From the NCBI GenBank assembly GCA_035934555.1, contig DASYXT010000128.1, positions 1 to 64,000 of the forward strand: a stretch of 64,000 bases of DNA, in the 5' to 3' direction. Below the pieces are notes generated by a model that did not search any database, had not been told where the DNA came from, and worked only from the letters and a program-made list of their open reading frames with translations. Positions within the stretch are counted from its first letter, which is position 1, and each line of letters opens with the position of its first letter. A program made the position numbers and the translations under genes. The stretch comes from DASYXT01 sp035934555 (lineage in GTDB: Bacteria; Verrucomicrobiota; Verrucomicrobiia; Limisphaerales; UBA8199). Positions 24,991 to 34,059 of this stretch are shown piece by piece.

Positions 24991-25548
24991 TTAAATCCCC
25001 ATCCCTTCGTGCCTCATTTTACACAGTGCCGTCACTCCTCGAGTTTTCGAAAACGTATTGTTGTAGGGCGGGTCAACGTTATGGCCCCAAACAGCAATCA
25101 GATTCTCCCCTTCGTGAAACAAGGAAGGGTCGAGGATCACGTTGTCGAAGGTCGTGGCATGTCGGTCGGTGTCATTCAAAACCTCGGTGCCGTTGATCCA
25201 GACGGTGGCGTCGTCATCGAAGTAGAAGTGAGCCACGGCAGTCGTGACGCCGCCCCAAAGATCGAACACGTGCCGAAACCTGGGATTGGCAGGGGACTCA
25301 CTGCTCAGGTTGCTGGTATTCCAGATACGGTCTCCGATGGGGGACTTGAACGCATTGGTCCAGCCAGCGGCATCTGAGTCGTCAAAAAACACTGCGGAGT
25401 TCCAATCCGCGGCAACGGGCACCGACCCTTTGATCGTGCGCCAGGTCGCATCGGTTCGCAGCAGGTAATCCTGGGCCCTGCAGGCCCCACCGCGCCTGCT
25501 TTCCATTCTTTGCACGCTGTCCCCACCTGTCGCGGATCGCGTTCCCAT
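24991..25548 (-). pseudogene. Remnant of a secreted beta-sandwich domain
   Basis: The central part of this frame (from near 25470, DYLLRTDATWRTIKG, to HEGENLIAVWGHN near 25060) matches the pattern of beta-sandwich domains common in large secreted verrucomicrobial proteins: a DATW strand, W..A.FDDS.A.GW, then HFYFDDDATVWINGTEVLND. Both ends are wrong for such a protein. The start is out of pattern (MGTRSATGG) and the tail after the domain degenerates (CKMRHEGMGI). No signal peptide, start site or neighbouring module is present, so I read it as a broken leftover of a larger gene. Confidence 0.55.
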
Positions 25549-25555
25549 AATGTCC

Positions 25556-25604
25556 CGATTGCATTGTGGGCATCCTGTTCATCTTGTTAATCCTGTCTAT
25601 TCTC
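25556..25604. repeat. Heptad-like dispersed repeat (AGGATTAACAAGATGAACAG type)
   Basis: Minus strand: GACAGGATTAACAAGATGAA then CAGGATGCCCAC. This kind of short repeat of AGGAT/ACAAG units is found scattered between genes in many bacterial genomes. It lies between the domain remnant and the xylanase gene, which fits a debris region. Confidence 0.5.
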
Positions 25605-25694
25605 GTTCGCCCACGGCCGCACCGGTTCAATGCTATATCTTCGACGCCACCTGGTTCGATCTTCCGTCCCTTCTCACTATCACCTTGTCGGCCG

Positions 25695-26843
25695 TCATTC
25701 CAGGTGGGCACGCGTGGCCAGCCCAATCACCGCGTCAAATGCGGGCTTGGGATGGCCCTCGCGGTCGAACAATAGCGGATAGCTGGTGCGCCCTCTTACT
25801 GGCCAATTGTTCAACCATGAGTTTCCGTCGGTGACCCCCCAGAAGGTCACGCGCGCGATTTGATGGCGGTGCTTGAGAAACGTGCTGAATAACTCAGCGT
25901 ACCGCTTAGCCAGGGCCTGCTGCACCGATTCGGGCAGCCCGTTCGTATAAGGATTCAGGTCCTTCGTAAGCTTTGCGTTCAGCGAAGTTTCGGCACTGGG
26001 TCCCCGAAAAGCCGCTGGCAGCACATCCACATCGAGTTCCGTGATCATCACTTTCAATCCCTCGTTGGCAAAGGAATCGATCGTCGCGTCGAGTTGTTGG
26101 GCCGTCGGCCAGTCCATTTTGTCGTGGCTTTGAACGCCAATACCAGTGATGTGCACGCCGGCGGCTTTCAGAGCTTTGATCAGCCTCAACGCCCCTTCCC
26201 GTTTTGGTTCGTTTTCGAGCGAGTAGTCATTGTAGTACAACTGCGCCGCGGGGTCCGCGGCGTGCGCGAATTCGAACGCCTTCTGCACGTAATCCGGGCC
26301 AATGATCCGCATCCAATAATTGCTGCGCATCGTGCCGTCTTCATCGAGCGCTTCATTGACCACATCCCAACCCTTAACCCGCCCGCGGTAACGGCCAACC
26401 ACCGTCGTGATGTGTTCGCGCATCCTGGTCACCAGCGCGTCTCGCGTTAAAAGACTGCCATCCGCGTTGTGAAACACCCAATGCGGCGTTTGAGAATGCC
26501 AAATCAGCGTATGCCCAATGATGAACATCCCGTTGCTTTGGCCAAACTCAACATACCGATCGGCGGGCCCAAAATCATAGGTGTCCGGCTGCGGATGCAC
26601 CAATCCCCATTTCAAAACATTTTCCGGCGTGATACTGTCGAATTGCTTTTTGATCAGTGCCGCCGCGCGCGCATCGCGCCCGGTGAACTGGCTTTCGTTC
26701 AGCGCGGCGCCAATCAGGAAGCAATCCTTAAACGCTTCCTTTAAACTGGGGCTCGTTGAACTGGCAGCCTCGCCGGGCAGGCAAACGGACGGGTTTGCGA
26801 GCAGCAACGTGGCAAAACTCAAAAGCACGAGAGGAAGTTTCAT
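25695..26843 (-). CDS. Secreted endo-1,4-beta-xylanase (GH10)
   Basis: Cleaves internal beta-1,4-xylosidic bonds in xylan. 382 residues, with signal peptide MKLPLVLLSFATLLLANPS. The GH10 barrel is complete: FDSITPENVLKW, GHTLIWHSQTP, the acid/base Glu164 in WDVVNEALDE, YYNDYSLE, GIGVQSH, the nucleophile Glu269 in MITELDVDV, and FWGVTDGNSWL with the conserved tryptophan. No carbohydrate-binding module is attached. It begins 3 bp after the symporter gene and is last in a GH3-symporter-GH10 series on the minus strand, so it probably belongs to a xylan-use operon. Confidence 0.96.
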   Translation of the reverse strand: MKLPLVLLSFATLLLANPSVCLPGEAASSTSPSLKEAFKDCFLIGAALNESQFTGRDARAAALIKKQFDSITPENVLKWGLVHPQPDTYDFGPADRYVEFGQSNGMFIIGHTLIWHSQTPHWVFHNADGSLLTRDALVTRMREHITTVVGRYRGRVKGWDVVNEALDEDGTMRSNYWMRIIGPDYVQKAFEFAHAADPAAQLYYNDYSLENEPKREGALRLIKALKAAGVHITGIGVQSHDKMDWPTAQQLDATIDSFANEGLKVMITELDVDVLPAAFRGPSAETSLNAKLTKDLNPYTNGLPESVQQALAKRYAELFSTFLKHRHQIARVTFWGVTDGNSWLNNWPVRGRTSYPLLFDREGHPKPAFDAVIGLATRAHLE

Positions 26844-26846
26844 AAT

Positions 26847-28361
26847 TCAGGCACATTGTGGTTCCGGCATCGCGCCGCTGCGGCGCTTGTCTAAATCGGC
26901 GGCCATCTCGATCGTCATACCTTTGTTGAGCTTGTAGATGGCCAGCAGTCCGGTGCAAATCGCGAACAGCACGCCAACAACAATCCCACTGGTGAAGCGG
27001 TAGCCGGAAACGGCTTCAGGCGCCGCTGGCTCGTTGGTGTGGTACTGAAACAGCGCCTGCATGATCCACAAAAATGATGCCGAACCGAGCGCCAATCCTG
27101 ATTTCAAGGTGAACCCGATCGTGGCAAATACCATCCCCGTGAAACGACGCCCGACGGTCCACTCCGAGTAATCCGCCACGTCTGCAAAAATCGCCCAGAT
27201 CAGCGGAATGGTCGGCGCGTAGCACACCGCAATCACCAGCGTCAGCCATAGCATGCCGCCGACGTTTGTGGGCGAGAGCAAGTAAAACGCGAACGTGCTG
27301 AGGGCGGCCAATCCGAAACCCGCGACCGCGATGGCTTTCTTGCCAAAGCGGCGAGACAGTGGGGGCGAAAGCATGATCACCAGGATAGTGGTTGCCGTGC
27401 CGGCCATGTTGATGATGCTGTTGAAAACATCCGCCACATTCGAAGCGGCCAGCTCGGCCCGGGTGCCATGAACCACGTACCCGAGCGTATCAACAAGCCC
27501 GCCGGAGCCGGCCGCGGTCCTGGTCAGCCCCAGCTTCGCGAGAAAATCGTACATTGCCCCTTTGTCCGCGTAATGGTGGTAGTAATTATATAAGGCGCCA
27601 CCGCGGAACGAGAGGATGGCAAAATGGACGAGCGTCATCAGCACCATCACGCGCCAGGGCGTGTTTTTGAGCAGGTCCCGCAAATCCCGCCCCGGCGAGG
27701 CATTTGTTTCCTTAACTGGCTCGATGCGTTCGCGAGTGGCGGCGAAGGTGATGACGAACAGCATGAGACATAACCCGGCCCAGAGGGTCATGGTCATCCG
27801 CCAGCCATACTGCCGGTCATGGCCTTGGGCAAACTTCGCGACCAGCGGCAACGTGCACCCGCCGACAATAAATTGGGCAATGTTGACCGCAATGAACCGA
27901 TACGAGTTCAATTTCGTGCGCTCGTTCAAGTCGCCCGTCATCACTCCGCCCAGGGCGGAATAGGGCATGTTGTTCATCGAGTAGAGCGTCATCAGTAGCG
28001 CATTGGTGACAACCGCATAAGCAATCATCGCGCCCATGCTCCACCCGCGCGGAGTGCTGTAGGCCAGAACCATTACGACCGCCCAGGGCAGCGCCGTCCA
28101 CAACACCCATGGCCGGAATTTGCCCCACCGTGTTCGCGTGCGGTCGGCCAGCACGCCCATGATCGGGTCGAACATCGCGTCCCATAACCGTGGCGCCAGC
28201 AGAATGGCCGCGGCGGCGGAGGCCGACAGCCCAAACACGTCGGTATAGAAATTGAGCTGGAAGAGGATCATCGTCATGAAGACGAAGTTGGCCGCGGCAT
28301 CGCCGCCGCTGTAGGCGACCTTCTCGAAGACGGAAAGTTTGGAGGTGGTTGCGATGTTCAC
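26847..28361 (-). CDS. GPH-family sugar:cation symporter (MelB/XynP type)
   Basis: Inner-membrane importer of glycosides, 504 residues with about twelve hydrophobic segments. The GPH family signature lies near the start: AYSGGDAAANFVF, LLAPRLWDAMFDPIMGVLAD and RTRTRWGKFRPWVLW. NNMPYSALGGVMTGD is another conserved stretch. Between a secreted xylanase and an apparently cytoplasmic GH3 enzyme, xylo-oligosaccharides are the likely cargo (inference). The start is GTG 28361 with no clear ribosome site. An ATG five bases upstream is out of frame. The C-terminus ends 3 bp before the xylanase ATG. Confidence 0.93.
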   Translation of the reverse strand: MNIATTSKLSVFEKVAYSGGDAAANFVFMTMILFQLNFYTDVFGLSASAAAAILLAPRLWDAMFDPIMGVLADRTRTRWGKFRPWVLWTALPWAVVMVLAYSTPRGWSMGAMIAYAVVTNALLMTLYSMNNMPYSALGGVMTGDLNERTKLNSYRFIAVNIAQFIVGGCTLPLVAKFAQGHDRQYGWRMTMTLWAGLCLMLFVITFAATRERIEPVKETNASPGRDLRDLLKNTPWRVMVLMTLVHFAILSFRGGALYNYYHHYADKGAMYDFLAKLGLTRTAAGSGGLVDTLGYVVHGTRAELAASNVADVFNSIINMAGTATTILVIMLSPPLSRRFGKKAIAVAGFGLAALSTFAFYLLSPTNVGGMLWLTLVIAVCYAPTIPLIWAIFADVADYSEWTVGRRFTGMVFATIGFTLKSGLALGSASFLWIMQALFQYHTNEPAAPEAVSGYRFTSGIVVGVLFAICTGLLAIYKLNKGMTIEMAADLDKRRSGAMPEPQCA

Positions 28362-28452
28362 ATCATTTTGCTACTTGCGTAAAATAGGTTCCCTAACTGT
28401 TTGATCGTTAAGAGGCCTCCGATTCGGTGGAAGCCCCACGATGTGTGAGCCG

Positions 28453-28495
28453 CCCTCACCCTAACCCTCTCCCGGGGGGCCCGGGGGGAGAGGGA
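28453..28495. repeat. CCCTCACCCTAACCCTCTCCC-type hairpin
   Basis: CCCTAACCCTCTCCC, then a G/C-rich loop, then GGGGGGAGAGGG gives a strong GC stem. This sequence type is a widely dispersed intergenic element in bacteria. It lies between the GH3 stop and the symporter start and could lower read-through or protect the GH3 mRNA end. Confidence 0.6.
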
Positions 28496-28530
28496 ATCGC
28501 CAGCAGACGCACTTGAATGCCCAGGTGCCA

Positions 28531-30948
28531 TCAGGTTACGGTCAGGATGATTTTTTGCAGATCGGCGTCCCGGGAAGAATTGCCCACCATGATCTCGAAT
28601 TCACCAGGCTCAACTACGTATTCCATGTCGATATCATAGAACGCCAGGGATTCGGCTGTAATGTCAAGTCGCACCGTCTGGGTTTCCCCCGGCTTTAGCC
28701 AGACCTTCTTGAACCCTTTCAATTCTTTCACCGGCCGGGTAACGGAACTGACACAATCGCGGATGTACATCTGAACCACTTCCGCGCCGGCGCGCCGGCC
28801 AGTGTTGGTCACGTCAACGAGCACTCGACAGGAACCGTCCTTCCGAATCTTGCGGCGGCTCAAGCGAAGGTTCGCAAATGCGAACGTGGTGTAACTCAAC
28901 CCAAAGCCGAAGGGGAATAGTGGCGAAACGTCGTCCCACAAATAGCCGCGCCGAGCGGAAGGCTTGTGATTATAAAACACCGGCAGGTGACCGGCGGAAC
29001 GGGGGAAGCTGATGGGCAGTTTGCCGCCGGGGTTGATGTCGCCAAAGAGCGCCTCAGCCACCGCCTGGCCGCATTCCTGTCCCAGATACCAGCATTCCAG
29101 AATCGCCGGCACATTGCTGGCGACCTCGCCCAAAGCCAGCGGCCGGCCGTTGAACAAAACCACCACCACAGGCTTGCCCGTTTCCAACATCGCTTTGACG
29201 AGTTCATCCTGTCGGCCCGCCAGAGAAAGGTTTGCCCGATCACCCATATGCTGCCGCGACCAGGCTTCGCGCGACGTTTGCTCGTTTTCGCCAATGACCA
29301 AAACGATCACGTCGGCCCGGCTGGCGACATCGACGGCTTCGGCGATTTGGCGCCGATCCACTTCCGGTGTGCTGGGAATCACTTCATCCTGCTGCCACGA
29401 GCCGCCCACCGTGATCTGGCAACCTCCGGCGTGCAGCACTTTGGCCTTGTCCCCTACTCTGGCCTTGATGCCGTCCAATACAGTTACAAACTTTCTTGGC
29501 AGCCCGCTGTATCCCCCGAGGAGCTGCCGATGCGCGTTCGGCCCGATCACGGCAAGTGTTTTCAGCTTCGACAATTCCAACGGCAGAATTTGCTTATCGT
29601 TCTTGAGCAAGGTGATCGTCTCGCGTGCGGCCTCGAGCGCCAGTTGCCGGTGCTGTGCACAACCGACGATCCGTTCGGCTTCATCTGGGTCCACATAGGG
29701 ATCATCGAACAGGCCCATTGCCAACTTCCAAAACAGCATCGGCGCCACCAGGTCGTCCAATTCCTTCTCTTTCAGGACGCCTTCCCGCACCAAATCCGCC
29801 AGGTGCAGGTAGCAATCTGGCTCAGGTAATTCGATGTTTACTCCCGCACGAACTGCGAGCCGGCAGGCCTCCTTCTTATCCCTTGCGACGAAATGGCCGT
29901 GCGTGTCCGGGCGGTAGCTGAGTTCCCAAATCGCGTAATAATCGGAAACAAGAAAGCCTTCAAAACCCCATTCCTTGCGCAGGATGTCTCGCAGCAACCA
30001 TCGGTTCCCATGTGACGGCACCCCATCAATTTCGTTGTAAGAGGGCATCACGCTGATCGCGCCGGATTTCTCAAGCACCCGCTTGAACGTGGATAAGAAC
30101 GTCTCGCGCAATACCCTCTCAGACACGTTGGCCGGGGCGCAATTCATGCCCGACTCGGGTTGCCCGTGCGCGGCGAAATGCTTGAGGGTGGCAATGACCC
30201 GGCGTTTGTCGCTGAACGAGCGATCGCTTTGAAAACCGTGAACGGCCGCGGCGCCGAGTTCGCTTACCAGGTACGGGTCTTCGCCATACGTTTCCTCGAC
30301 CCTTCCCCACCTCGGGTCGCGCGCGACATCGACCACCGGCGTCAGTGCCTGATGCGTTCCGCGTGCGCGTGCCTCCCGGGCGGTCATCTCGAACAAGGCC
30401 TCCACCAGTTTCGGATTAAAAGTCGCTCCCAGGCCGATAGGTTGCGGAAAGCTCGTGCCATCGCGCGCCGCATGCCCGTGCAGGCATTCTTCATGGAAAA
30501 TGACGGGAATGCCCAGTCGGCTTTCCTCGATAAAAAACTTTTGAATGGCGTTGGTCAGCTCGGCCATGCCTCTGGGAGTCTGGCCACGCCAAGGCTCACC
30601 CGGCGGGCTGCCGGCGTCACTGGGCCGCCCCACCTGCCCTAAACCCTGTTCGGATTTAAATGCGCGGCGCGCTTTCTCGAGGTCAAACTTGCCGTCTGGA
30701 CTCAGCAGCTTTTCCGACTTTTGCTGCCACAGGCACACCATTTGCGCCGCCTTTTCTTCCAAGGTCATGCGCGCGAGCAAATCGGCGACGCGTTTCTCGA
30801 CGGGCCGTCGAGGGTCTTTGTAGGGAACAATGCCGTGCGGCTTCCGTTTTGCCGCGCCGGCACGCCTGAAAGCGCGGTTTCCAATTAATGCGGTGTGCCC
30901 AATCGGGGAACGCGTCTTCCGCACACCTGCCACACCTTCGCTACTCAT
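28531..30948 (-). CDS. GH3 beta-glycosidase, probable beta-xylosidase
   Basis: 805 residues. It releases terminal sugars from oligosaccharides. The N-terminal (alpha/beta)8 domain carries GTSFPQPIGLGATFN, TPVVDVARDPRWGRVEETYGEDP, KHFAAHG, and the nucleophile Asp336 in GFLVSDYYAI. The C-terminal alpha/beta sandwich has LLKND, VIGPNA, VIGENEQTSREA, and VVLFNGRPLAL, followed by the usual fibronectin-III-like end (FPFGFGLSYTTF, VDVTNTGRRAGAEVVQMYI). The N-terminus is arginine-rich without a hydrophobic core, so it appears cytoplasmic. With a GH10 xylanase and a symporter downstream, xylosidase activity is more likely than glucosidase, but the sequence alone does not decide. It starts an operon and is divergent from GH78. 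Confidence 0.93.
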   Translation of the reverse strand: MSSEGVAGVRKTRSPIGHTALIGNRAFRRAGAAKRKPHGIVPYKDPRRPVEKRVADLLARMTLEEKAAQMVCLWQQKSEKLLSPDGKFDLEKARRAFKSEQGLGQVGRPSDAGSPPGEPWRGQTPRGMAELTNAIQKFFIEESRLGIPVIFHEECLHGHAARDGTSFPQPIGLGATFNPKLVEALFEMTAREARARGTHQALTPVVDVARDPRWGRVEETYGEDPYLVSELGAAAVHGFQSDRSFSDKRRVIATLKHFAAHGQPESGMNCAPANVSERVLRETFLSTFKRVLEKSGAISVMPSYNEIDGVPSHGNRWLLRDILRKEWGFEGFLVSDYYAIWELSYRPDTHGHFVARDKKEACRLAVRAGVNIELPEPDCYLHLADLVREGVLKEKELDDLVAPMLFWKLAMGLFDDPYVDPDEAERIVGCAQHRQLALEAARETITLLKNDKQILPLELSKLKTLAVIGPNAHRQLLGGYSGLPRKFVTVLDGIKARVGDKAKVLHAGGCQITVGGSWQQDEVIPSTPEVDRRQIAEAVDVASRADVIVLVIGENEQTSREAWSRQHMGDRANLSLAGRQDELVKAMLETGKPVVVVLFNGRPLALGEVASNVPAILECWYLGQECGQAVAEALFGDINPGGKLPISFPRSAGHLPVFYNHKPSARRGYLWDDVSPLFPFGFGLSYTTFAFANLRLSRRKIRKDGSCRVLVDVTNTGRRAGAEVVQMYIRDCVSSVTRPVKELKGFKKVWLKPGETQTVRLDITAESLAFYDIDMEYVVEPGEFEIMVGNSSRDADLQKIILTVT

Positions 30949-31133
30949 GAGTCTTGGAACGGATGAACGTTAACTTCGGGCACGCAACTGGTGCCGAGTG
31001 TGACAGCGTCCGCAAATTAATCAAACTTTCCCCACCGCGACGCAAACCAGAGCGGCAATTTGCAGGCGACAGTTGGGCTGTTCGCTGAACAAGCTTGGCG
31101 ACGAGCCCCGCCCCTGTTACAACACCTCTCGCT

Positions 31134-33914
31134 ATGTTTACGAGAGGCTTTCTTCTGGTTGGAATGGCTTGCGCTTGCACCTGGATCGCTGCCGCGGGAT
31201 CGGCTCCACCCCTGCCGCCGATCAACAGCTACCAGGGCAAGGGGCTCCGCGCCGGGTATCTGCGTTGCGAACACCTCGTCCAGCCGCTGGGCCTGGAAGA
31301 ACCGGCGCCGCGCCTGAGCTGGATCGTGGAATCCGGCGAGCGCGGCCAACGCCAAACCGCCTATCGCATTCTGGTGGCCAGCAGCGCGGACTTGCTCGAC
31401 CTGGGCTTCGCCGATCTCTGGGACTCAACGCTGGTGCCCAAGGACGACACCATCGATGTGGTGTATCAAGGCAAACCGCTGAAATCTCATCAGCGCTGCT
31501 ATTGGAAGGTGAAGGTCTGGGACAAAGACGGCCGGGAATCGCAATGGAGCGAGCCGGCGATGTGGTCGATGGGCCTGCTCAAAGCGGAGGATTGGAAAGC
31601 CGACTGGATCGGGTATGACAAGCCGCGGGAAAAAATGCGCAAAGAACCCGCCGCACATGCGATGTTTCTTCCACCAACGGCGTATTTTCGCACCCAATTT
31701 CGCGTTGAAAAACCCGTGACCCACGCGACCCTCTACGCCACTGCCTTAGGTTTGGCCGAACTCCATCTGAACGGCAAGCGCATCTGTGATGATTTCTTCA
31801 CACCGGGTTGGACGGACTACAGCAAGCGCGTGTATTACCGCGCCTATGACGTCACCGGCCTGGTGCAGCATGGCGATAACGCGCTGGGCGCGATCCTCGC
31901 CGATGGCTGGTTCAGCGGGTATGTCGGTTACGGGCATAGACGCGATTTATATGGCAAGAATCCGAGGCTAAAGGCGCAAATGCACCTCGAATTTGCGGAC
32001 GGCTCGACAACGGAAATCGCGACCGATCCCAACTGGAAAGCAACCACCGGCCCAATCCAGGAGGCTGATTTCCTGCAGGGCGAGAATTACGATGCGCGTC
32101 AGGAACTGGATAACTGGGACCAGCCAACCTGTGACGATTCGGCCTGGGAGTTTGTCAATGTGGGCACAGATGAAGTTCACCCGTTGCTCCAACCGCACCC
32201 CGGCCCACCGGTTCGGGAAATACAGGAGTTTCGGCCCCAGTCGATCACCGAACCTACCCCCGGCGTTTATGTGCTGAACCTCGGCCAGAATTTTGCCGGA
32301 GTCGCGCGCCTGAAAGTCCGCGGCGACACCGGGCAGAAGATCACGCTGCGCTTCGCCGAACGGCTGAATCCTGATGGCACTATTTACACAAAGAATCTCC
32401 GGGCTGCCCGGGCGACGGATGTTTATATCTGCAAAGGCAGCGGCGTTGAAACCTGGGAGCCTCGCTTCACCTTTCACGGCTTTCAATACGTCGAGATCAC
32501 TGGGTTGAGGCACAAACCGGCACGCGACACCGTTATCGGCATCGCCCTCAGCAGCGACACGCCCATTGCCGCGGAGTTCGCCTGCTCGGACCCGATGCTC
32601 AACCAACTCCGAAACAATATTTATTGGACCCAGCGCGCGAACTTCATCGATATCCCGACCGATTGTCCGCAACGGGACGAGCGGCTTGGCTGGACCGGTG
32701 ATGCCCAGGTGTATGTCCGCGCGGCGTCATTGCAAACCGATGTGCAGGCCTTCTTCACTAAATGGCTGGTCGATTTGGATGAGGACGGCCAACGCGCCGA
32801 TGGCCAATTTCCCTGCGTGGCGCCGGTTAAGGTGGCCAATGACGACGGCGGCCCGGCCTGGGCCGACGCCGGCGTCATCTGTCCCTGGACAATCTATTCG
32901 GTTTATGGCGACGAGCGGGAACTTGCGAAGCACTACGACGCGATGGCGCGGTTTATCGAGTTTTGCCGTAACCGCAGCACACCCGCGATGCTGCCCCCGG
33001 CCAAGTATCATTGCTTTGGCGACTGGCTCAACATCCAGGCCGACACGCCAAAAGACATCATCTATACCGCGTATTTCGCCTACAGCACCAGGCTCACTGC
33101 GCAAGCCGCCGAGGTGCTCGGCAAGACTCAGGACGCGGCCAAATATAACGCGCTCTTCGATAAAATTCGCGCCGCCTTTAACCACGCCTACGTCGCCGAG
33201 GACGGGCGGATTAAAGGCAACACTCAAACCTGTTATGTGCTGGCGCTGGCGTTCGATTTGGTGGAAGGCGAAAAAGCCAAGCAAGCGGCGCAATATCTCG
33301 TTGAGGACATCAAGAACCGCGGTTGGCATCTATCGACAGGGTTTATCGGCACCAAGGATTTGATGTTGGTGCTGTCCAAGATCGGACGAACGGATGTCGC
33401 GTATCGATTGCTGCACAACGACACGTTTCCTTCCTGGGGGTTCTCGATTCGGCAGGGAGCGACGAGCATTTGGGAACGTTGGGATGGCTGGACACCGGAG
33501 AAGGGATTTCAGGACCCCGGGATGAATTCGTTCGCCCACTACTCCTTCGGCGCGGTCTATCAATGGATGGTGGACAACATCGGCGGCATTTTGCGTACGG
33601 CGCCGGGTTATAAATCGCTGCTGATTGCGCCGCAATTGGACGACAAGCTCACCTTCGCCAATGTTTCGTATCGCAGCAATCGCGGTCTGATCGCTTCAGA
33701 TTGGAAACGGGATGGGGGCAAGACTCGCTTCCACATTACGATTCCCGCCAATACGACTGCGCTGGTGGCCCTGCCCGCTACTTCCGCGGCCGATATCACC
33801 GAAAGCGGCCGCGCGCTGGCAAAAGCTGAAGGGGTGAAGCTGGTGCGGATGGAAGGGGCCACCGCACTCCTGGCGCTCGGGTCGGGGGAGTATTCCTTTA
33901 AGGTAGCGCGGTAG
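31134..33914 (+). CDS. Secreted alpha-L-rhamnosidase (GH78)
   Basis: Removes alpha-linked L-rhamnose from plant glycosides, pectins or other glycans. 926 residues from ATG 31134, with signal peptide MFTRGFLLVGMACACTWIAA. The TTG at 31095 would put 13 odd residues before it. N-terminal beta-sandwich domains (LRCEHLVQPLGL, SWIVES, YWKVKVWDKDG, LGLAELHLNGKRI) come before the (alpha/alpha)6 barrel. The active-site block is IPTDCPQRDERLGWTGDAQV, with a catalytic acid candidate Glu516. TSIWERWDGWTPEKG and the C-terminal sandwich follow. It is divergent from the GH3 operon and shares its 185-bp upstream region, so common control is possible. Confidence 0.95.
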   Translation: MFTRGFLLVGMACACTWIAAAGSAPPLPPINSYQGKGLRAGYLRCEHLVQPLGLEEPAPRLSWIVESGERGQRQTAYRILVASSADLLDLGFADLWDSTLVPKDDTIDVVYQGKPLKSHQRCYWKVKVWDKDGRESQWSEPAMWSMGLLKAEDWKADWIGYDKPREKMRKEPAAHAMFLPPTAYFRTQFRVEKPVTHATLYATALGLAELHLNGKRICDDFFTPGWTDYSKRVYYRAYDVTGLVQHGDNALGAILADGWFSGYVGYGHRRDLYGKNPRLKAQMHLEFADGSTTEIATDPNWKATTGPIQEADFLQGENYDARQELDNWDQPTCDDSAWEFVNVGTDEVHPLLQPHPGPPVREIQEFRPQSITEPTPGVYVLNLGQNFAGVARLKVRGDTGQKITLRFAERLNPDGTIYTKNLRAARATDVYICKGSGVETWEPRFTFHGFQYVEITGLRHKPARDTVIGIALSSDTPIAAEFACSDPMLNQLRNNIYWTQRANFIDIPTDCPQRDERLGWTGDAQVYVRAASLQTDVQAFFTKWLVDLDEDGQRADGQFPCVAPVKVANDDGGPAWADAGVICPWTIYSVYGDERELAKHYDAMARFIEFCRNRSTPAMLPPAKYHCFGDWLNIQADTPKDIIYTAYFAYSTRLTAQAAEVLGKTQDAAKYNALFDKIRAAFNHAYVAEDGRIKGNTQTCYVLALAFDLVEGEKAKQAAQYLVEDIKNRGWHLSTGFIGTKDLMLVLSKIGRTDVAYRLLHNDTFPSWGFSIRQGATSIWERWDGWTPEKGFQDPGMNSFAHYSFGAVYQWMVDNIGGILRTAPGYKSLLIAPQLDDKLTFANVSYRSNRGLIASDWKRDGGKTRFHITIPANTTALVALPATSAADITESGRALAKAEGVKLVRMEGATALLALGSGEYSFKVAR

Positions 33915-33946
33915 TGAGTTTTGATGGTTGAAGAACGGGAAACCTT

Positions 33947-34023
33947 AACGCAAAGGCGCAAAGACGCGGAGACGCGAAGGATTTATTTATTCCCTTTGCC
34001 TTTGCGTCTTTGCGCCTTTGCGT
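33947..34023. repeat. Perfect 20-bp inverted repeat, third family
   Basis: ACGCAAAGGCGCAAAGACGC at 33948 is mirrored exactly by GCGTCTTTGCGCCTTTGCGT ending at 34023, around a T/A-rich 36-bp centre. It lies between the convergent GH78 and GYF-domain genes and could serve as a two-way terminator. Sequences like it are common dispersed elements. Confidence 0.8.
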
Positions 34024-34059
34024 GGGGTTTCTATCAACCTCAACCATCAACTTTCCCCT

